This document shows positions 15,948 to 24,359 of a stretch of 37,700 nt of DNA, one piece after another (the first letter of the stretch is position 1; every line of letters starts with the position of its first letter). A model generated the notes under the pieces. That model saw only the letters and a list, made by a program, of their open reading frames with translations. It had not been told where the DNA came from and searched no databases. The position numbers and the translations under genes are program-made. This DNA comes from Thermoflexia bacterium (lineage in GTDB: Bacteria > Chloroflexota > Anaerolineae > B4-G1 > SLSP01), in NCBI GenBank assembly GCA_011192175.1, contig DUEJ01000006.1, forward strand, positions 5,950 through 43,649, in the 5' to 3' direction.

Positions 15948-17654
15948 ATGAGCAAAATAAAACTGACTATCAATGACAAAGAGGTTATGGTAGAAGAAGG
16001 ACAGACCATCCTAGAGGTCGCCAAAGAGGTGGGAGTAGATATTCCAGTTCTCTGCCATCACCCGGCGTTGACCAACTGGGGTGCGTGCCGCATGTGTCTG
16101 GTAGAGGTAGCCGGTATGCGTGGCTTGCAAACGGCTTGCACCTGTCCCGCTACGGAAGGGATGAATATCCAAACCGAGACCGAGCAAGCGGTCAACGTCC
16201 GTAAATTTGTACTGGAACTGCTCTTTTCAGAGCGCAACCACTACTGCATGTTCTGCCAGATGAGCGGCGATTGTGAGCTGCAAGATGCCGCTTACCGTTA
16301 CGGCTTAGAGCACTTCACCTATCCCCGCCCTTACGAGAAATTTGAAATAGACGCTTCCCGCAAATACTTCATCCAGGACCCCAACCGTTGTATCCTCTGC
16401 TCGCGCTGCATTCGCGCTTGTGCTGAGATTGCAGCCAATCATACTCTCAATCTCAAGGGACGCGGCGCCGGCACCCGGGTTATCGCGGACTTGGACGTCC
16501 CGTTTGGCGAATCCACTTGTATCGAGTGCGGCACCTGTTTGCAGGTTTGTCCCACCGGCGCCTTGATCGACGTGCGCAGCGCGTATGGCGGCCGTGAGAA
16601 AGATGTGACGCATACTCAGACCACCTGTCTACAATGCAGCGTCGGTTGCCAACTCGACGTGGTCACGCGGTACGAGCGCCTGCTGCGCGTGGACGGCATC
16701 TTCGGTGCCGCGCCAAACGATGGCCTACTCTGCGTCAAGGGCCGCTTTGAGCCGCTCTATGACGAAGAGCGTCAGCGAGTCCAGACTCCGTTGGTACGCA
16801 AAGATGGGCAACTCCAGGAATGTAGCTGGGAAGAAGCGCTGCCCTGGGTGGCCGAAAAGCTGGCTACCGGGACAGCCCAGGGATTGGCCGCCACTGCTAC
16901 CACCAACGCAGCGTTCCAGGCGTTTGGCAAGCTCTTTGAAAAGATCGGGGACCCAGCCGGCCTGCTCTGCGGCACTCTGCCGGAGCTGGGTTACGGAAAA
17001 GGCGCCACCATCCCCGATGTGTTGGCCGCCGATTACATCGTGGTCGCCGGCGCCAAGCCGCTAACCACTCACAAGGTGGTAGGATACTTCATCAAACGCG
17101 CGGCGGATAACGGCGCGACTATCGCGCTGGTGGGCGAACCGGAAAATGAGCTGCGCAGTTATGCCCAGCTCAACGTCTCCTACGCCGAGATGGACAAAGT
17201 TAGCGTTGACATACCCGATGCGGCCGCAGTCGTTGTCGTCTATGGCGCTGGTCTAACCGCTGAAGGTATCGCGGCCCTCAAGCCGCTGGCCGAGAAAGCC
17301 GTTTTCTTGGGTCTGGAACCGGGTCGTAACGGGCGGGGGGCTGCCGCCGCCGGGCTGGCCCCGCTGGCCCCCGCACCCGCCGAGACCCGCTTGGTGTTGC
17401 TAGGTGAACATCCAGTTAAGGCCGCGTGGGTTGAACAGCTAAACGGAGCTTTCACCGTGGTGCAGGCCAGCTACCACTCCCCGCTCACTGAAAAAGCCGA
17501 TGTGGTCTTGCCCACGCCCATCTGGGCCGAGCGCAGCGGTCACGTCACTAACCTGGAAGGCCAAGTGCTGCCGCTACAAGCAGCCTTAGAGCTGCCTTCT
17601 GGTGTGCGCGATGAGGCGGAAGTCCTGGTCGCACTGGCGAAGTTGATTGGTTAA
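15948..17654 (+). CDS. hoxU: HoxU/NuoG-type iron-sulfur subunit, extended form
   Basis: The product has 568 residues. N-terminal [2Fe-2S] domain: Cys36/47/50/64. His-Cys3 [4Fe-4S] site: His98, Cys100/103/109. Two [4Fe-4S] sites: Cys148/151/154/158 and Cys191/194/197/201. A further Cys227/230/234/262 set resembles the N-terminal [4Fe-4S] of molybdopterin oxidoreductases (CLQCSVGC). About 300 residues follow that look like a shortened, cofactor-free NuoG molybdopterin domain (VVASYHSPLTEKADVVLP-like end). Ordinary HoxU stops near 240 residues, so this is a NuoG-like electron-wiring subunit. AAGGAG lies upstream, after a 151-bp spacer with no obvious feature. Confidence 0.88.
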   Translation: MSKIKLTINDKEVMVEEGQTILEVAKEVGVDIPVLCHHPALTNWGACRMCLVEVAGMRGLQTACTCPATEGMNIQTETEQAVNVRKFVLELLFSERNHYCMFCQMSGDCELQDAAYRYGLEHFTYPRPYEKFEIDASRKYFIQDPNRCILCSRCIRACAEIAANHTLNLKGRGAGTRVIADLDVPFGESTCIECGTCLQVCPTGALIDVRSAYGGREKDVTHTQTTCLQCSVGCQLDVVTRYERLLRVDGIFGAAPNDGLLCVKGRFEPLYDEERQRVQTPLVRKDGQLQECSWEEALPWVAEKLATGTAQGLAATATTNAAFQAFGKLFEKIGDPAGLLCGTLPELGYGKGATIPDVLAADYIVVAGAKPLTTHKVVGYFIKRAADNGATIALVGEPENELRSYAQLNVSYAEMDKVSVDIPDAAAVVVVYGAGLTAEGIAALKPLAEKAVFLGLEPGRNGRGAAAAGLAPLAPAPAETRLVLLGEHPVKAAWVEQLNGAFTVVQASYHSPLTEKADVVLPTPIWAERSGHVTNLEGQVLPLQAALELPSGVRDEAEVLVALAKLIG

Positions 17655-17724
17655 AGTCTGGAAGCTAGCTAAATTAGGGGTGCATTTTACTATCGGCTAG
17701 TTTCTCTATTTACTAGGAGTTGTT

Positions 17725-18279
17725 ATGGAAAAAATCACCGTAGCATCACAATGGTTGGAATCATGCGCCGGTTGTCACATGTCTTTTCTAGACATCGACG
17801 AGCGCATTATAGAATTACTAAAATATGTGGAGCTGAGCGCTACTCCCATCACCGACCTGAAACATCCGCCTAAAGAAGGCGTAACCGTCGGGATCCTCAC
17901 CGGAGGCATCGGCAACGAGGAACATATAGCCGAAGCGAAACTCATGCGCGAACGCTGCAAAATACTCATCGCGATGGGCGACTGCGCCGTAACTGGCGGA
18001 ATCTGCACCATGCGGAACTTCTTTGATAAAGATGCAGTGTTGCGTCGCGGGTACATTGAAACCGAGAGCACCGTTGATGGCGTAATCCCCGAGCATGAGG
18101 ATCTCCCCCCGTTGACGGAACAGGTCTCTGGCGTGGATGAGATAGTCCCGGTAGATATCTATCTCCCCGGTTGTCCGCCCAGCGCCGATGCTATCTGGTA
18201 CGTGTTGAGTGAACTAGTCGCCGGGCGGATGCCCAAATTAGAAGGCGATGTCCTAAAATACGGTATGGATGGAGGTTAG
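17725..18279 (+). CDS. hoxY: [NiFe]-hydrogenase small subunit
   Basis: The 184-residue protein is the short cytoplasmic type of small subunit, with no Tat signal and no medial or distal cluster domain. It carries the proximal [4Fe-4S] ligands Cys14 and Cys17 (ESCAGCHMSFLD), a Cys in GDCAVTGGIC (Cys87 or Cys94) and Cys150 (YLPGCPPSAD). It delivers electrons between the NiFe site in HoxH and the HoxU subunit. AGGAG precedes the ATG. It is separated from the large subunit gene by only 5 bp. Confidence 0.95.
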   Translation: MEKITVASQWLESCAGCHMSFLDIDERIIELLKYVELSATPITDLKHPPKEGVTVGILTGGIGNEEHIAEAKLMRERCKILIAMGDCAVTGGICTMRNFFDKDAVLRRGYIETESTVDGVIPEHEDLPPLTEQVSGVDEIVPVDIYLPGCPPSADAIWYVLSELVAGRMPKLEGDVLKYGMDGG

Positions 18280-18284
18280 ACACT

Positions 18285-19709
18285 ATGGGTAAAAAAATTA
18301 CTATTTCCCCAGTAACACGCATTGAGGGCCATGCGAAAATCACCATCCATCTGGATGATGACGGCAAAGTAGAGCAATCATTCTTCCACGTGGAGCAGTT
18401 CCGAGGATTTGAGAAGTTCAGCGAGGGGCGCATGTTCTACGAAATGCCCGAAATCACCCCCCGTATCTGCGGTATCTGCCCAGTGAGCCACCATTTGGCC
18501 GCGGCCAAAGCCGCCGATCAGGTGGCGGGGATGACCCCGACCCCCACGGCCAATAAATTACGCGAGCTAATGCACATGGGGCAAGTAATCCAATCACACG
18601 GCATGCATTTTTTCGAGCTGGCCGGACCGGACCTGATCTTCGGTTTCGACGCCGATCCCAAAGTCCGTCACGTGGGCGGGATAGTGCAAACCAATCCCGC
18701 GCTGGCTATCAAGGCCATAAAGTTACGCGCCTACGGCCAAGAGATCATCCGCCGGTTAGGCGAGCGCCGGATTCATCCTATCTTCGCGATCCCCGGCGGG
18801 GTAACTAAACCCCTAATGTCCGCAGACCGCGAGTGGATGCTCAAAGGGATCGACGACCAGTTAGCCACCACCCTGGTGGGGATCTCCTTCCTCAAGAATT
18901 GGATGCAAGAGAACCAACAAGTGATGGATGAATTCGCGGTCTTCCCCTCGGCCCACATGGGCTTGGTACAAGAAGATGGCGCGTTGGAACTCTACGGAGG
19001 CCAGCTGCGCATCGTAGATCAGGACGGTGAATTGCTAGAACAATTCGATCCCTGTAACTATCTGGATTATATCGGCGAGCGGGTCAACAAATATACTTAC
19101 CTCAAATCCCCGTACTATAAACAGCTGGGCTATCCCGCAGGCATCTATCGTGTCGGCCCGCTGGGCCGTCTCAACGCTGCCAGCCACATCAGCACGCCGC
19201 TAGCTCAGAGCGAGATGAAAATCTGGAAATCGCTCAATGGGGGTAAACCAGTAGAAGGCACCCTCTATTTCCACTACGCGCGATTGATTGATATTCTCTA
19301 CGCGCTGGAACGCACCCGCGAGCTACTGGAAGACCCGGACATCCTCAACAACGCTGTAGTAGGTGAACGGGGAGCAATCACCGGCGAAGGCGTGGGGTGC
19401 ATTGAAGCGCCGCGGGGCACGCTTTTCCACCACTATTGGACCGACGATCTGGGCGTGATACAACGTGTTAACCTCATCGTCGCCACCGCCGGCAACGCTT
19501 GGTCCATGAACCACTCCGTCAACATGGTCGCCAAGCGGTACGTGGACGGCAACCAGCTCACCGAGGGGATGCTCAACCGCGTTGAGGCTGCCATCCGCGC
19601 TCACGATCCGTGCCTCTCCTGCTCCACCCACGCCATGGGGCAAATGCCCATGCACATCGAACTGTACAGTCCTGCTGGAGAATTATTGGACACCGTCCAC
19701 CGCGACTAG
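18285..19709 (+). CDS. hoxH: [NiFe]-hydrogenase large subunit, group 3-type
   Basis: The 474-residue protein carries both NiFe ligand motifs: L1 RICGICPVSHH (Cys62, Cys65) and L2 DPCLSCSTH (Cys443, Cys446, His449). The DPCLSCSTH form and the absence of a signal sequence fit NAD(H)-linked bidirectional Hox enzymes. Beyond His449 a 25-residue tail remains, which must be removed by a dedicated endopeptidase after nickel insertion; that gene lies at 19956. GGAGG lies before the ATG. H2 oxidation or evolution occurs here. Confidence 0.97.
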   Translation: MGKKITISPVTRIEGHAKITIHLDDDGKVEQSFFHVEQFRGFEKFSEGRMFYEMPEITPRICGICPVSHHLAAAKAADQVAGMTPTPTANKLRELMHMGQVIQSHGMHFFELAGPDLIFGFDADPKVRHVGGIVQTNPALAIKAIKLRAYGQEIIRRLGERRIHPIFAIPGGVTKPLMSADREWMLKGIDDQLATTLVGISFLKNWMQENQQVMDEFAVFPSAHMGLVQEDGALELYGGQLRIVDQDGELLEQFDPCNYLDYIGERVNKYTYLKSPYYKQLGYPAGIYRVGPLGRLNAASHISTPLAQSEMKIWKSLNGGKPVEGTLYFHYARLIDILYALERTRELLEDPDILNNAVVGERGAITGEGVGCIEAPRGTLFHHYWTDDLGVIQRVNLIVATAGNAWSMNHSVNMVAKRYVDGNQLTEGMLNRVEAAIRAHDPCLSCSTHAMGQMPMHIELYSPAGELLDTVHRD

Positions 19710-19733
19710 GGGAGCGCCAGAACTTAGAGCACC

Positions 19734-19893
19734 CACCGCAGAGAACGCTGAGAGCGCAGAGAAAAAACGCACCCTGGCAAAAGCAGCACTTACCCTGCTC
19801 CCAGACCCCGGGGACGGGGACTTAGAACAAAAAATACGGGAAGTTATACAGAGTTTTCTTGTTTCTCTCTGGGTCTGCTGCATCTCTGCGGTG
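19734..19893. repeat. Intergenic palindrome of the CACCGCAGAGA type
   Basis: CACCGCAGAGA at 19734-19744 is complementary to TCTCTGCGGTG at 19883-19893, with purine-rich (left) and pyrimidine-rich (right) arms further in. It lies between the hydrogenase large subunit and its endopeptidase and could partly terminate or stabilise the transcript. It is related in form to the element at 643. Confidence 0.55.
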
Positions 19894-19955
19894 AACTTTT
19901 TGTTCTTTGTGCCCGGATTTGAGTGTTAAGTGCCTAACGCAAGAGAGGAGTAACC

Positions 19956-20441
19956 TTGAAACGAACTTTAGTCGCTGGCTTTGGTAATACTTTTCGCCGT
20001 GATGATGGTGTCGCCCGGGTCGTCATTAACGCCTTGCGCGCGCAACTAGGTCGTCCCCCCTTGGGACCACTGGATGACGGCTTCGATGATTTGGGACATG
20101 CGATTGACACGGTAGTCTTGCATCAAATGGTTCCGGAGTTGGCAGAGACCGTGGCGGATTACGACCAGGTGCTCTTTGTGGATGCCCACGTGGAGACAAT
20201 CCCCGCCTCTCTACACGAGGAGCGGATTGCAGTCGCCTATCGCACTCCTTTTGTGGCTCACCAATTCCATCCCTCGACGGTGCTGGCGCTGGCCCAACAG
20301 AGCTATGGTCATGCACCGCAAGCAGTACTGCTCTCTTTGCTGGGACATGACTTTAATTTTGGGGAAGAGCTCTCTGCGGAGACGGCGGCTTTAGTCTCCC
20401 CCGCCCGAGATCGTATCCTAGAGCTCATCGCAGAGGAGTAA
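19956..20441 (+). CDS. Hydrogenase maturation endopeptidase
   Basis: The 161-residue protein opens with the HycI/HyaD/HoxW signature VAGFGNTFRRDDGVAR, whose Asp is one of the nickel-sensing ligands. A second acidic site follows at LFVDAHVE, and a His lies in the HQFHP segment. The family cleaves the C-terminal tail of the large subunit after NiFe cofactor insertion, and its natural substrate here is the 25-residue tail of HoxH. It starts with TTG, supported by GAGGAG 5 nt upstream. It is followed 6 bp later by hypA. Confidence 0.9.
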   Translation: MKRTLVAGFGNTFRRDDGVARVVINALRAQLGRPPLGPLDDGFDDLGHAIDTVVLHQMVPELAETVADYDQVLFVDAHVETIPASLHEERIAVAYRTPFVAHQFHPSTVLALAQQSYGHAPQAVLLSLLGHDFNFGEELSAETAALVSPARDRILELIAEE

Positions 20442-20447
20442 ATCTAA

Positions 20448-20789
20448 ATGCACGAGCTGGCTGTCACCGAAGATATTCTACGCATCGTCACCGAACACGC
20501 GACCGGGGCCGGCACCCACCACGTCACCGATATTCATCTAGTGATTGGTGATATGTCCAGCTTCGTCAATGACTCTATTCAATTTTATTTTGATCTAATC
20601 TCGCCAGGGACGGTTGCGCAGGGAGCTACCTTGCATTTCCACCGGCAGGCCGTCCGTTTCCGTTGCTGGCAGTGCGGACAAGAATTCTCGCCTACCAAGC
20701 TCGACTGGGTCTGCCCCAAATGTCACGCCCTGGGAGGCAAGGTGCTCGCCGGGAAAGAATTCTACGTCGAGAGTATTGAGGTTCAGTAA
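20448..20789 (+). CDS. hypA: Hydrogenase nickel incorporation protein HypA
   Basis: The 113-residue protein has the invariant MHE nickel-binding N-terminus and a zinc site of two CxxC pairs (Cys73/Cys76 in RCWQCG, Cys89/Cys92 in VCPKCH). It hands nickel to the large subunit together with HypB. GAGGAG precedes the ATG. A MITE begins only a few bases after its stop, separating it from hypB. Confidence 0.96.
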   Translation: MHELAVTEDILRIVTEHATGAGTHHVTDIHLVIGDMSSFVNDSIQFYFDLISPGTVAQGATLHFHRQAVRFRCWQCGQEFSPTKLDWVCPKCHALGGKVLAGKEFYVESIEVQ

Positions 20790-20797
20790 ACAGGATC

Positions 20798-20948
20798 TAG
20801 TGTTCTGTCAGCCCTGATTTGAGTGGTGGCCAGTAATGTTAGCCGGGCGACTAAAGTCGCGGCTACCCTCGCGCAGTCCACCTCCGGGGACTAGGGAGCG
20901 GTCGACGGATGGTAATCAACTGCTCATTTTACACTTGACAGAACACTA
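20798..20948. mobile_element. MITE, copy A
   Basis: The 147-bp element (20800-20946) is bounded by terminal inverted repeats reading GTGTTCTGTCA inward from each end and is flanked by TA on both sides, as expected for IS630/Tc1-type targets. It has no coding capacity. An internal hairpin GCGACTAAAGTCGC is present. A second copy in the same orientation lies at 24360-24518. Its right end contains TTGACA pointing toward hypB, but no good -10 follows at normal spacing. Confidence 0.85.
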
Positions 20949-21038
20949 GTAAACAGGTAACTGGGACCGAACAAAGGCCAAGTCTAATCGGCGTAATCTG
21001 TGAATTAAAAATTAACGAACACTCGAATAGGAGAAATT

Positions 21039-21737
21039 ATGTGTGACACCTGCGGTTGTGAAGAACATACTCACGCACAAGAAGTAACTCCCCCGGTAAA
21101 AATCCCGGTAGTGCAAAAAATACTAGGGGCTAATGCTCAAGCGGCCGAAAATAACCGGGAGCACCTACAAACTCATCAAATCTCCATGTTTAATATCATG
21201 GCCTCACCTGGCGCGGGGAAGACGACACTGCTGATAGCCACCATCGAGGCCTTGCGCGCCAAGAAACACATTGGCGTTATTGAAGGCGATGTGGCTTCAC
21301 AAATAGATGCGGAGAAGATCGTTCCCACCGGCGCACCAGTGGTCCAGATCAACACCGGCGGCGGCTGTCACTTAGATGCACCGATGGTCCATCAGGGCTT
21401 ACACAGTTTGCCGCTGGCCGAGCTAGATCTGATTTTAGTAGAAAATGTTGGCAACTTAATCTGCCCCGTAGCCTTCGATTTAGGGCAAAGTCGCAAAGTA
21501 GCTCTGCTCAGCGTTCCAGAAGGCGATGATAAACCTTACAAATATCCGGCCATCTTTGAGGCCGTGGACGTGGTCGTCGTCACCAAAGCCGATCTCTTAC
21601 CTTACCTCGATTTTGACCTAGCGGCTTTCGGCAAATTAGTCCACGGCCTTAACCCCGATGCTCCCGTCATCCCACTCTCCGCTAAAACCGGGGCAGGAAT
21701 GGCTGTGTGGTTGGATTGGGTAGAGAAGAATAGCTAA
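21039..21737 (+). CDS. hypB: Hydrogenase nickel incorporation GTPase HypB
   Basis: The 232-residue protein starts with the high-affinity nickel motif CDTCGC (Cys2, Cys5, Cys7). It has the P-loop ASPGAGKT (55-62), EGDVASQID, the metal-binding NTGGGCHLD (Cys110-His111), ENVGNLICP (Cys142) and the TKAD guanine-specificity motif. It couples GTP hydrolysis to nickel delivery with HypA. There is only a short His-containing stretch and no His-rich nickel-storage tail. GGAGAAATT precedes the ATG. Confidence 0.96.
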   Translation: MCDTCGCEEHTHAQEVTPPVKIPVVQKILGANAQAAENNREHLQTHQISMFNIMASPGAGKTTLLIATIEALRAKKHIGVIEGDVASQIDAEKIVPTGAPVVQINTGGGCHLDAPMVHQGLHSLPLAELDLILVENVGNLICPVAFDLGQSRKVALLSVPEGDDKPYKYPAIFEAVDVVVVTKADLLPYLDFDLAAFGKLVHGLNPDAPVIPLSAKTGAGMAVWLDWVEKNS

Positions 21738-21787
21738 CCGTAGAACTAACGGGAAGGTTATTGTGAAACCTAAAATGACCATTAGGG

Positions 21788-21877
21788 CTGTGCGCCGATG
21801 AAGTTATCGTACCAGATGATTTCAACGCTCCCTGGCCGGCAGATATGTGGCAGCTCTTTGAGCGCGTTTTAGTTAGT
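21788..21877 (+). pseudogene. Possible antitoxin C-terminal remnant
   Basis: The hypB-hypF spacer contains an open stretch reading ADEVIVPDDFNAPWPADMWQ, then LFERVLVS. It resembles the PDDFDAPLPxxxLxLFE ends of short antitoxin-like proteins. There is no start codon or ribosome-binding site in this frame, and upstream stops block it. It is most likely a decayed leftover. The resemblance is from memory of family style, so confidence is low. Confidence 0.25.
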
Positions 21878-21887
21878 GAGAGTTCCT

Positions 21888-24341
21888 GTGAATTCACCCC
21901 ATCTAAAGACCGCCGCCCACATCACCATCACTGGCATCGTCCAGGGCGTGGGTTTTCGACCCTTTGTCTACAACTTGGCTGGACGGTTGGCGCTCGCCGG
22001 GTGGGTGCTCAACCACTCCGGCGGCGTTGATATCGAAGTAGAAGGGGCGCCAGACGCGCTGGACGCTTTCGCCGTAGCGTTAGAGAAAGCAGCACCGCCA
22101 TTGGCGCAAATCACTTCGTTGCAGGTAAAGCCAATTTCACCGCCGGGTTATGCGGATTTCGAGATCCGCCGCTCAGAGCGTAAACCTGGAGAACATCTGC
22201 TCATCTCGCCCGACGTCGCGACCTGCGCTGATTGCTTGCGCGAGCTCTTCGATCCCGCCGACCGCCGCTACCGCTACCCCTTCATCAACTGCACCAACTG
22301 CGGTCCGCGCTTCACCATCATTGAGGATATCCCCTATGACCGCCCCCAAACCACCATGCGGGTCTTCCCGCTCTGTGCTGCCTGCCGCGCCGAGTACGAA
22401 GACCCCACCGACCGCCGTTTTCACGCGCAGCCCAACGCCTGCCCCACTTGCGGCCCGCATATCTGGTTGAGCGAGAGAGCGAGTCAGCGAAAAGGCGAGA
22501 AGACGAGAAGGCAAGAAAGCGAAAAGGCGAAAAAGCGAGAGGGTGAGTCAGCGAGAGAGCGAGAGGACGCACCGGATACGCAGCCGGAGCTCTCCAATGC
22601 AGCCGCTCTGGGGCGTGCCAAAGAGCTACTAGAAAATGGCGCGATTTTGGCTATCAAGGGCTTGGGCGGCTTTCACCTGGCCTGTGACGCCACCAACGCC
22701 GCGGCCGTCCGCACGCTGCGCCGGCGCAAACACCGCCCCTACAAACCCTTCGCCATCATGGTGCCCACACTTGACGATGTGCGCGCTTACTGCGAAGTTC
22801 CGCCAGAGGCAGCCGCGCTCTTCAAATCACCGCAGTGCCCCATCGTGTTGCTGGAACGCCGTAAGCCAGCCCCAGAGCCACCCCGGCCGCCAATTGTGGC
22901 CGCAGTCGCGCCGCACCAGCAGACTCTGGGCATGATGATTCCCTACACTCCCCTCCACCATCTCCTGCTGCGCGACGTGGGTCGCCCGCTCGTGATGACC
23001 AGCGGCAACGTCACCGCAGAACCCATCGCCCAAGAGAACGCCGAGGCTTTGCGCCGCCTCGCCCCGCTGGCCGACGCTTTCCTGCTCCACAACCGCGAAA
23101 TTTATGCGCGCTACGATGATTCTGTCTGGCAAGTACTCCCTGTGACAATCGAGACTGGTGCCCCCCGCTCCAATCTGAAAATAGAACACCTCACTCAACC
23201 TCTCCGCCGCGCGCGAGGTTACGCTCCCGTCCCCATTCCGCTGCCGTTCCCTGCCCGTCGCATCTTCGCCACCGGCCCGCTGCTCAAAAATACCTTTTGT
23301 CTCACCCGCGATACACACGCTTTTCTCAGCCAACATATCGGCAATCTGGAGAGTTGGAAGACCTTGCAGCATTATCAGAGCGCGCTGGCGACTTACCAAC
23401 ATCTTTTTCGCCTCCAGCCGGAACTCGTCGCCTGCGATCTGCACCCCGACTATCTCACCACCCGCTTCGCGCGACAATACGCTGAGGAGCACGGTCTCCC
23501 CGCGCCGTTACCCATCCAGCACCATCACGCGCATATCGCCGCCTGTCTGGTGGATAACGGGCGCACCCTGGAAGCCGGCCCGGTGCTCGGCGTGGCCTTC
23601 GATGGCGCCGGTTACGGCACCGATGGCGCTATCTGGGGCGGCGAGTGGTTGGTAGGCGATTATCGGGGCTTCCGGCGCGCCGCGCAGCTGGCATATCTCC
23701 CGCTCCCCGGCGGGGACGCGGCCACGCGCCATCCCTGGCGGATTGCCGCCGCCTACAGCATCGCCCTACTGGGCGTGGAATCGCTGCCGGCCGGGGGCTT
23801 CCCTCCCGGCGAAATTGACCTCTTCCAGCAGATCATCGCGCGCGGTGTCAACGTACCGCAAACCTCTTCGATGGGGCGTCTCTTTGACGCCGTCAGCGCG
23901 TTGCTCGGCATCTGCCGCGAGAGCAGCTACGAGGCGCAGGCCGCCATTGAATTAGAGCAAATGGCCGCGTCCTGCCGAGATTCCTTTGCCCCTTACCCCT
24001 TCACTCTGGGGGATCACGAAGGCGTTCTTCAAATCACCGTGGCGCCGCTCTTTGAGGCGCTCTTAGCCGAGCTGGCGCGGGGCACCGCTGTAGCGCAGAG
24101 CGCCCGGCGCTTCCACGACACGGTCGTCGAAATGCTCCTCCGCGTCAACGGACGTTTGCGCGACCAGACCGGGATCAACGTAGTCGCCTTGAGCGGCGGC
24201 GTCTTCCAGAACCGACTCCTGCTCCAACTCGCCGTTCCGCGACTCCGCGCGGCTGGCTTCGACGTGCTACTACATCACCGGGTGCCTTCCAACGACGGTG
24301 GCATCTCCCTGGGGCAAGCTACGCTAGCGAATAGCTGTTAG
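21888..24341 (+). CDS. hypF: Carbamoyltransferase HypF, with repeat-encoded linker
   Basis: The product has 817 residues from GTG at 21888 (GAGAG 5 nt upstream); GTG at 21876 would add four residues. Order: acylphosphatase domain (GIVQGVGFRPF near residue 16), zinc fingers (Cys113/116/135/138/163/166/185/188), YrdC-like domain (AIKGLGGFHLACD, KHRPYKPFAIM) and Kae1-like domain (QHHHAHIAACLVDNG, ALSGGVFQN). HypF makes thiocarboxamide on HypE from carbamoyl phosphate, the source of the cyanide ligands. Residues 195-227, between the zinc-finger and YrdC domains, are a Glu/Arg/Lys/Ser-rich insert encoded by twelve 8-bp repeats. The gene is otherwise complete. Confidence 0.95.
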   Translation: MNSPHLKTAAHITITGIVQGVGFRPFVYNLAGRLALAGWVLNHSGGVDIEVEGAPDALDAFAVALEKAAPPLAQITSLQVKPISPPGYADFEIRRSERKPGEHLLISPDVATCADCLRELFDPADRRYRYPFINCTNCGPRFTIIEDIPYDRPQTTMRVFPLCAACRAEYEDPTDRRFHAQPNACPTCGPHIWLSERASQRKGEKTRRQESEKAKKREGESAREREDAPDTQPELSNAAALGRAKELLENGAILAIKGLGGFHLACDATNAAAVRTLRRRKHRPYKPFAIMVPTLDDVRAYCEVPPEAAALFKSPQCPIVLLERRKPAPEPPRPPIVAAVAPHQQTLGMMIPYTPLHHLLLRDVGRPLVMTSGNVTAEPIAQENAEALRRLAPLADAFLLHNREIYARYDDSVWQVLPVTIETGAPRSNLKIEHLTQPLRRARGYAPVPIPLPFPARRIFATGPLLKNTFCLTRDTHAFLSQHIGNLESWKTLQHYQSALATYQHLFRLQPELVACDLHPDYLTTRFARQYAEEHGLPAPLPIQHHHAHIAACLVDNGRTLEAGPVLGVAFDGAGYGTDGAIWGGEWLVGDYRGFRRAAQLAYLPLPGGDAATRHPWRIAAAYSIALLGVESLPAGGFPPGEIDLFQQIIARGVNVPQTSSMGRLFDAVSALLGICRESSYEAQAAIELEQMAASCRDSFAPYPFTLGDHEGVLQITVAPLFEALLAELARGTAVAQSARRFHDTVVEMLLRVNGRLRDQTGINVVALSGGVFQNRLLLQLAVPRLRAAGFDVLLHHRVPSNDGGISLGQATLANSC
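22471..22566. repeat. Twelve tandem 8-bp repeats inside hypF
   Basis: Ninety-six bases consist of twelve uninterrupted octamers with consensus GCGAGARG. Twelve units equal 32 codons, so the frame is kept at this copy number; gain or loss of one or two units would shift it. The array falls exactly at the boundary between the zinc-finger and YrdC-like domains. Confidence 0.9.
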
Positions 24342-24359
24342 CGATTAACGAGTGACACC

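Noticed and set aside
20935-20963. Hybrid promoter for hypB formed by the MITE end (TTGACA)
   Set aside because: The -35 hexamer is perfect, but at 16-18 bp spacing no hexamer resembles TATAAT, so it is not listed as a promoter.
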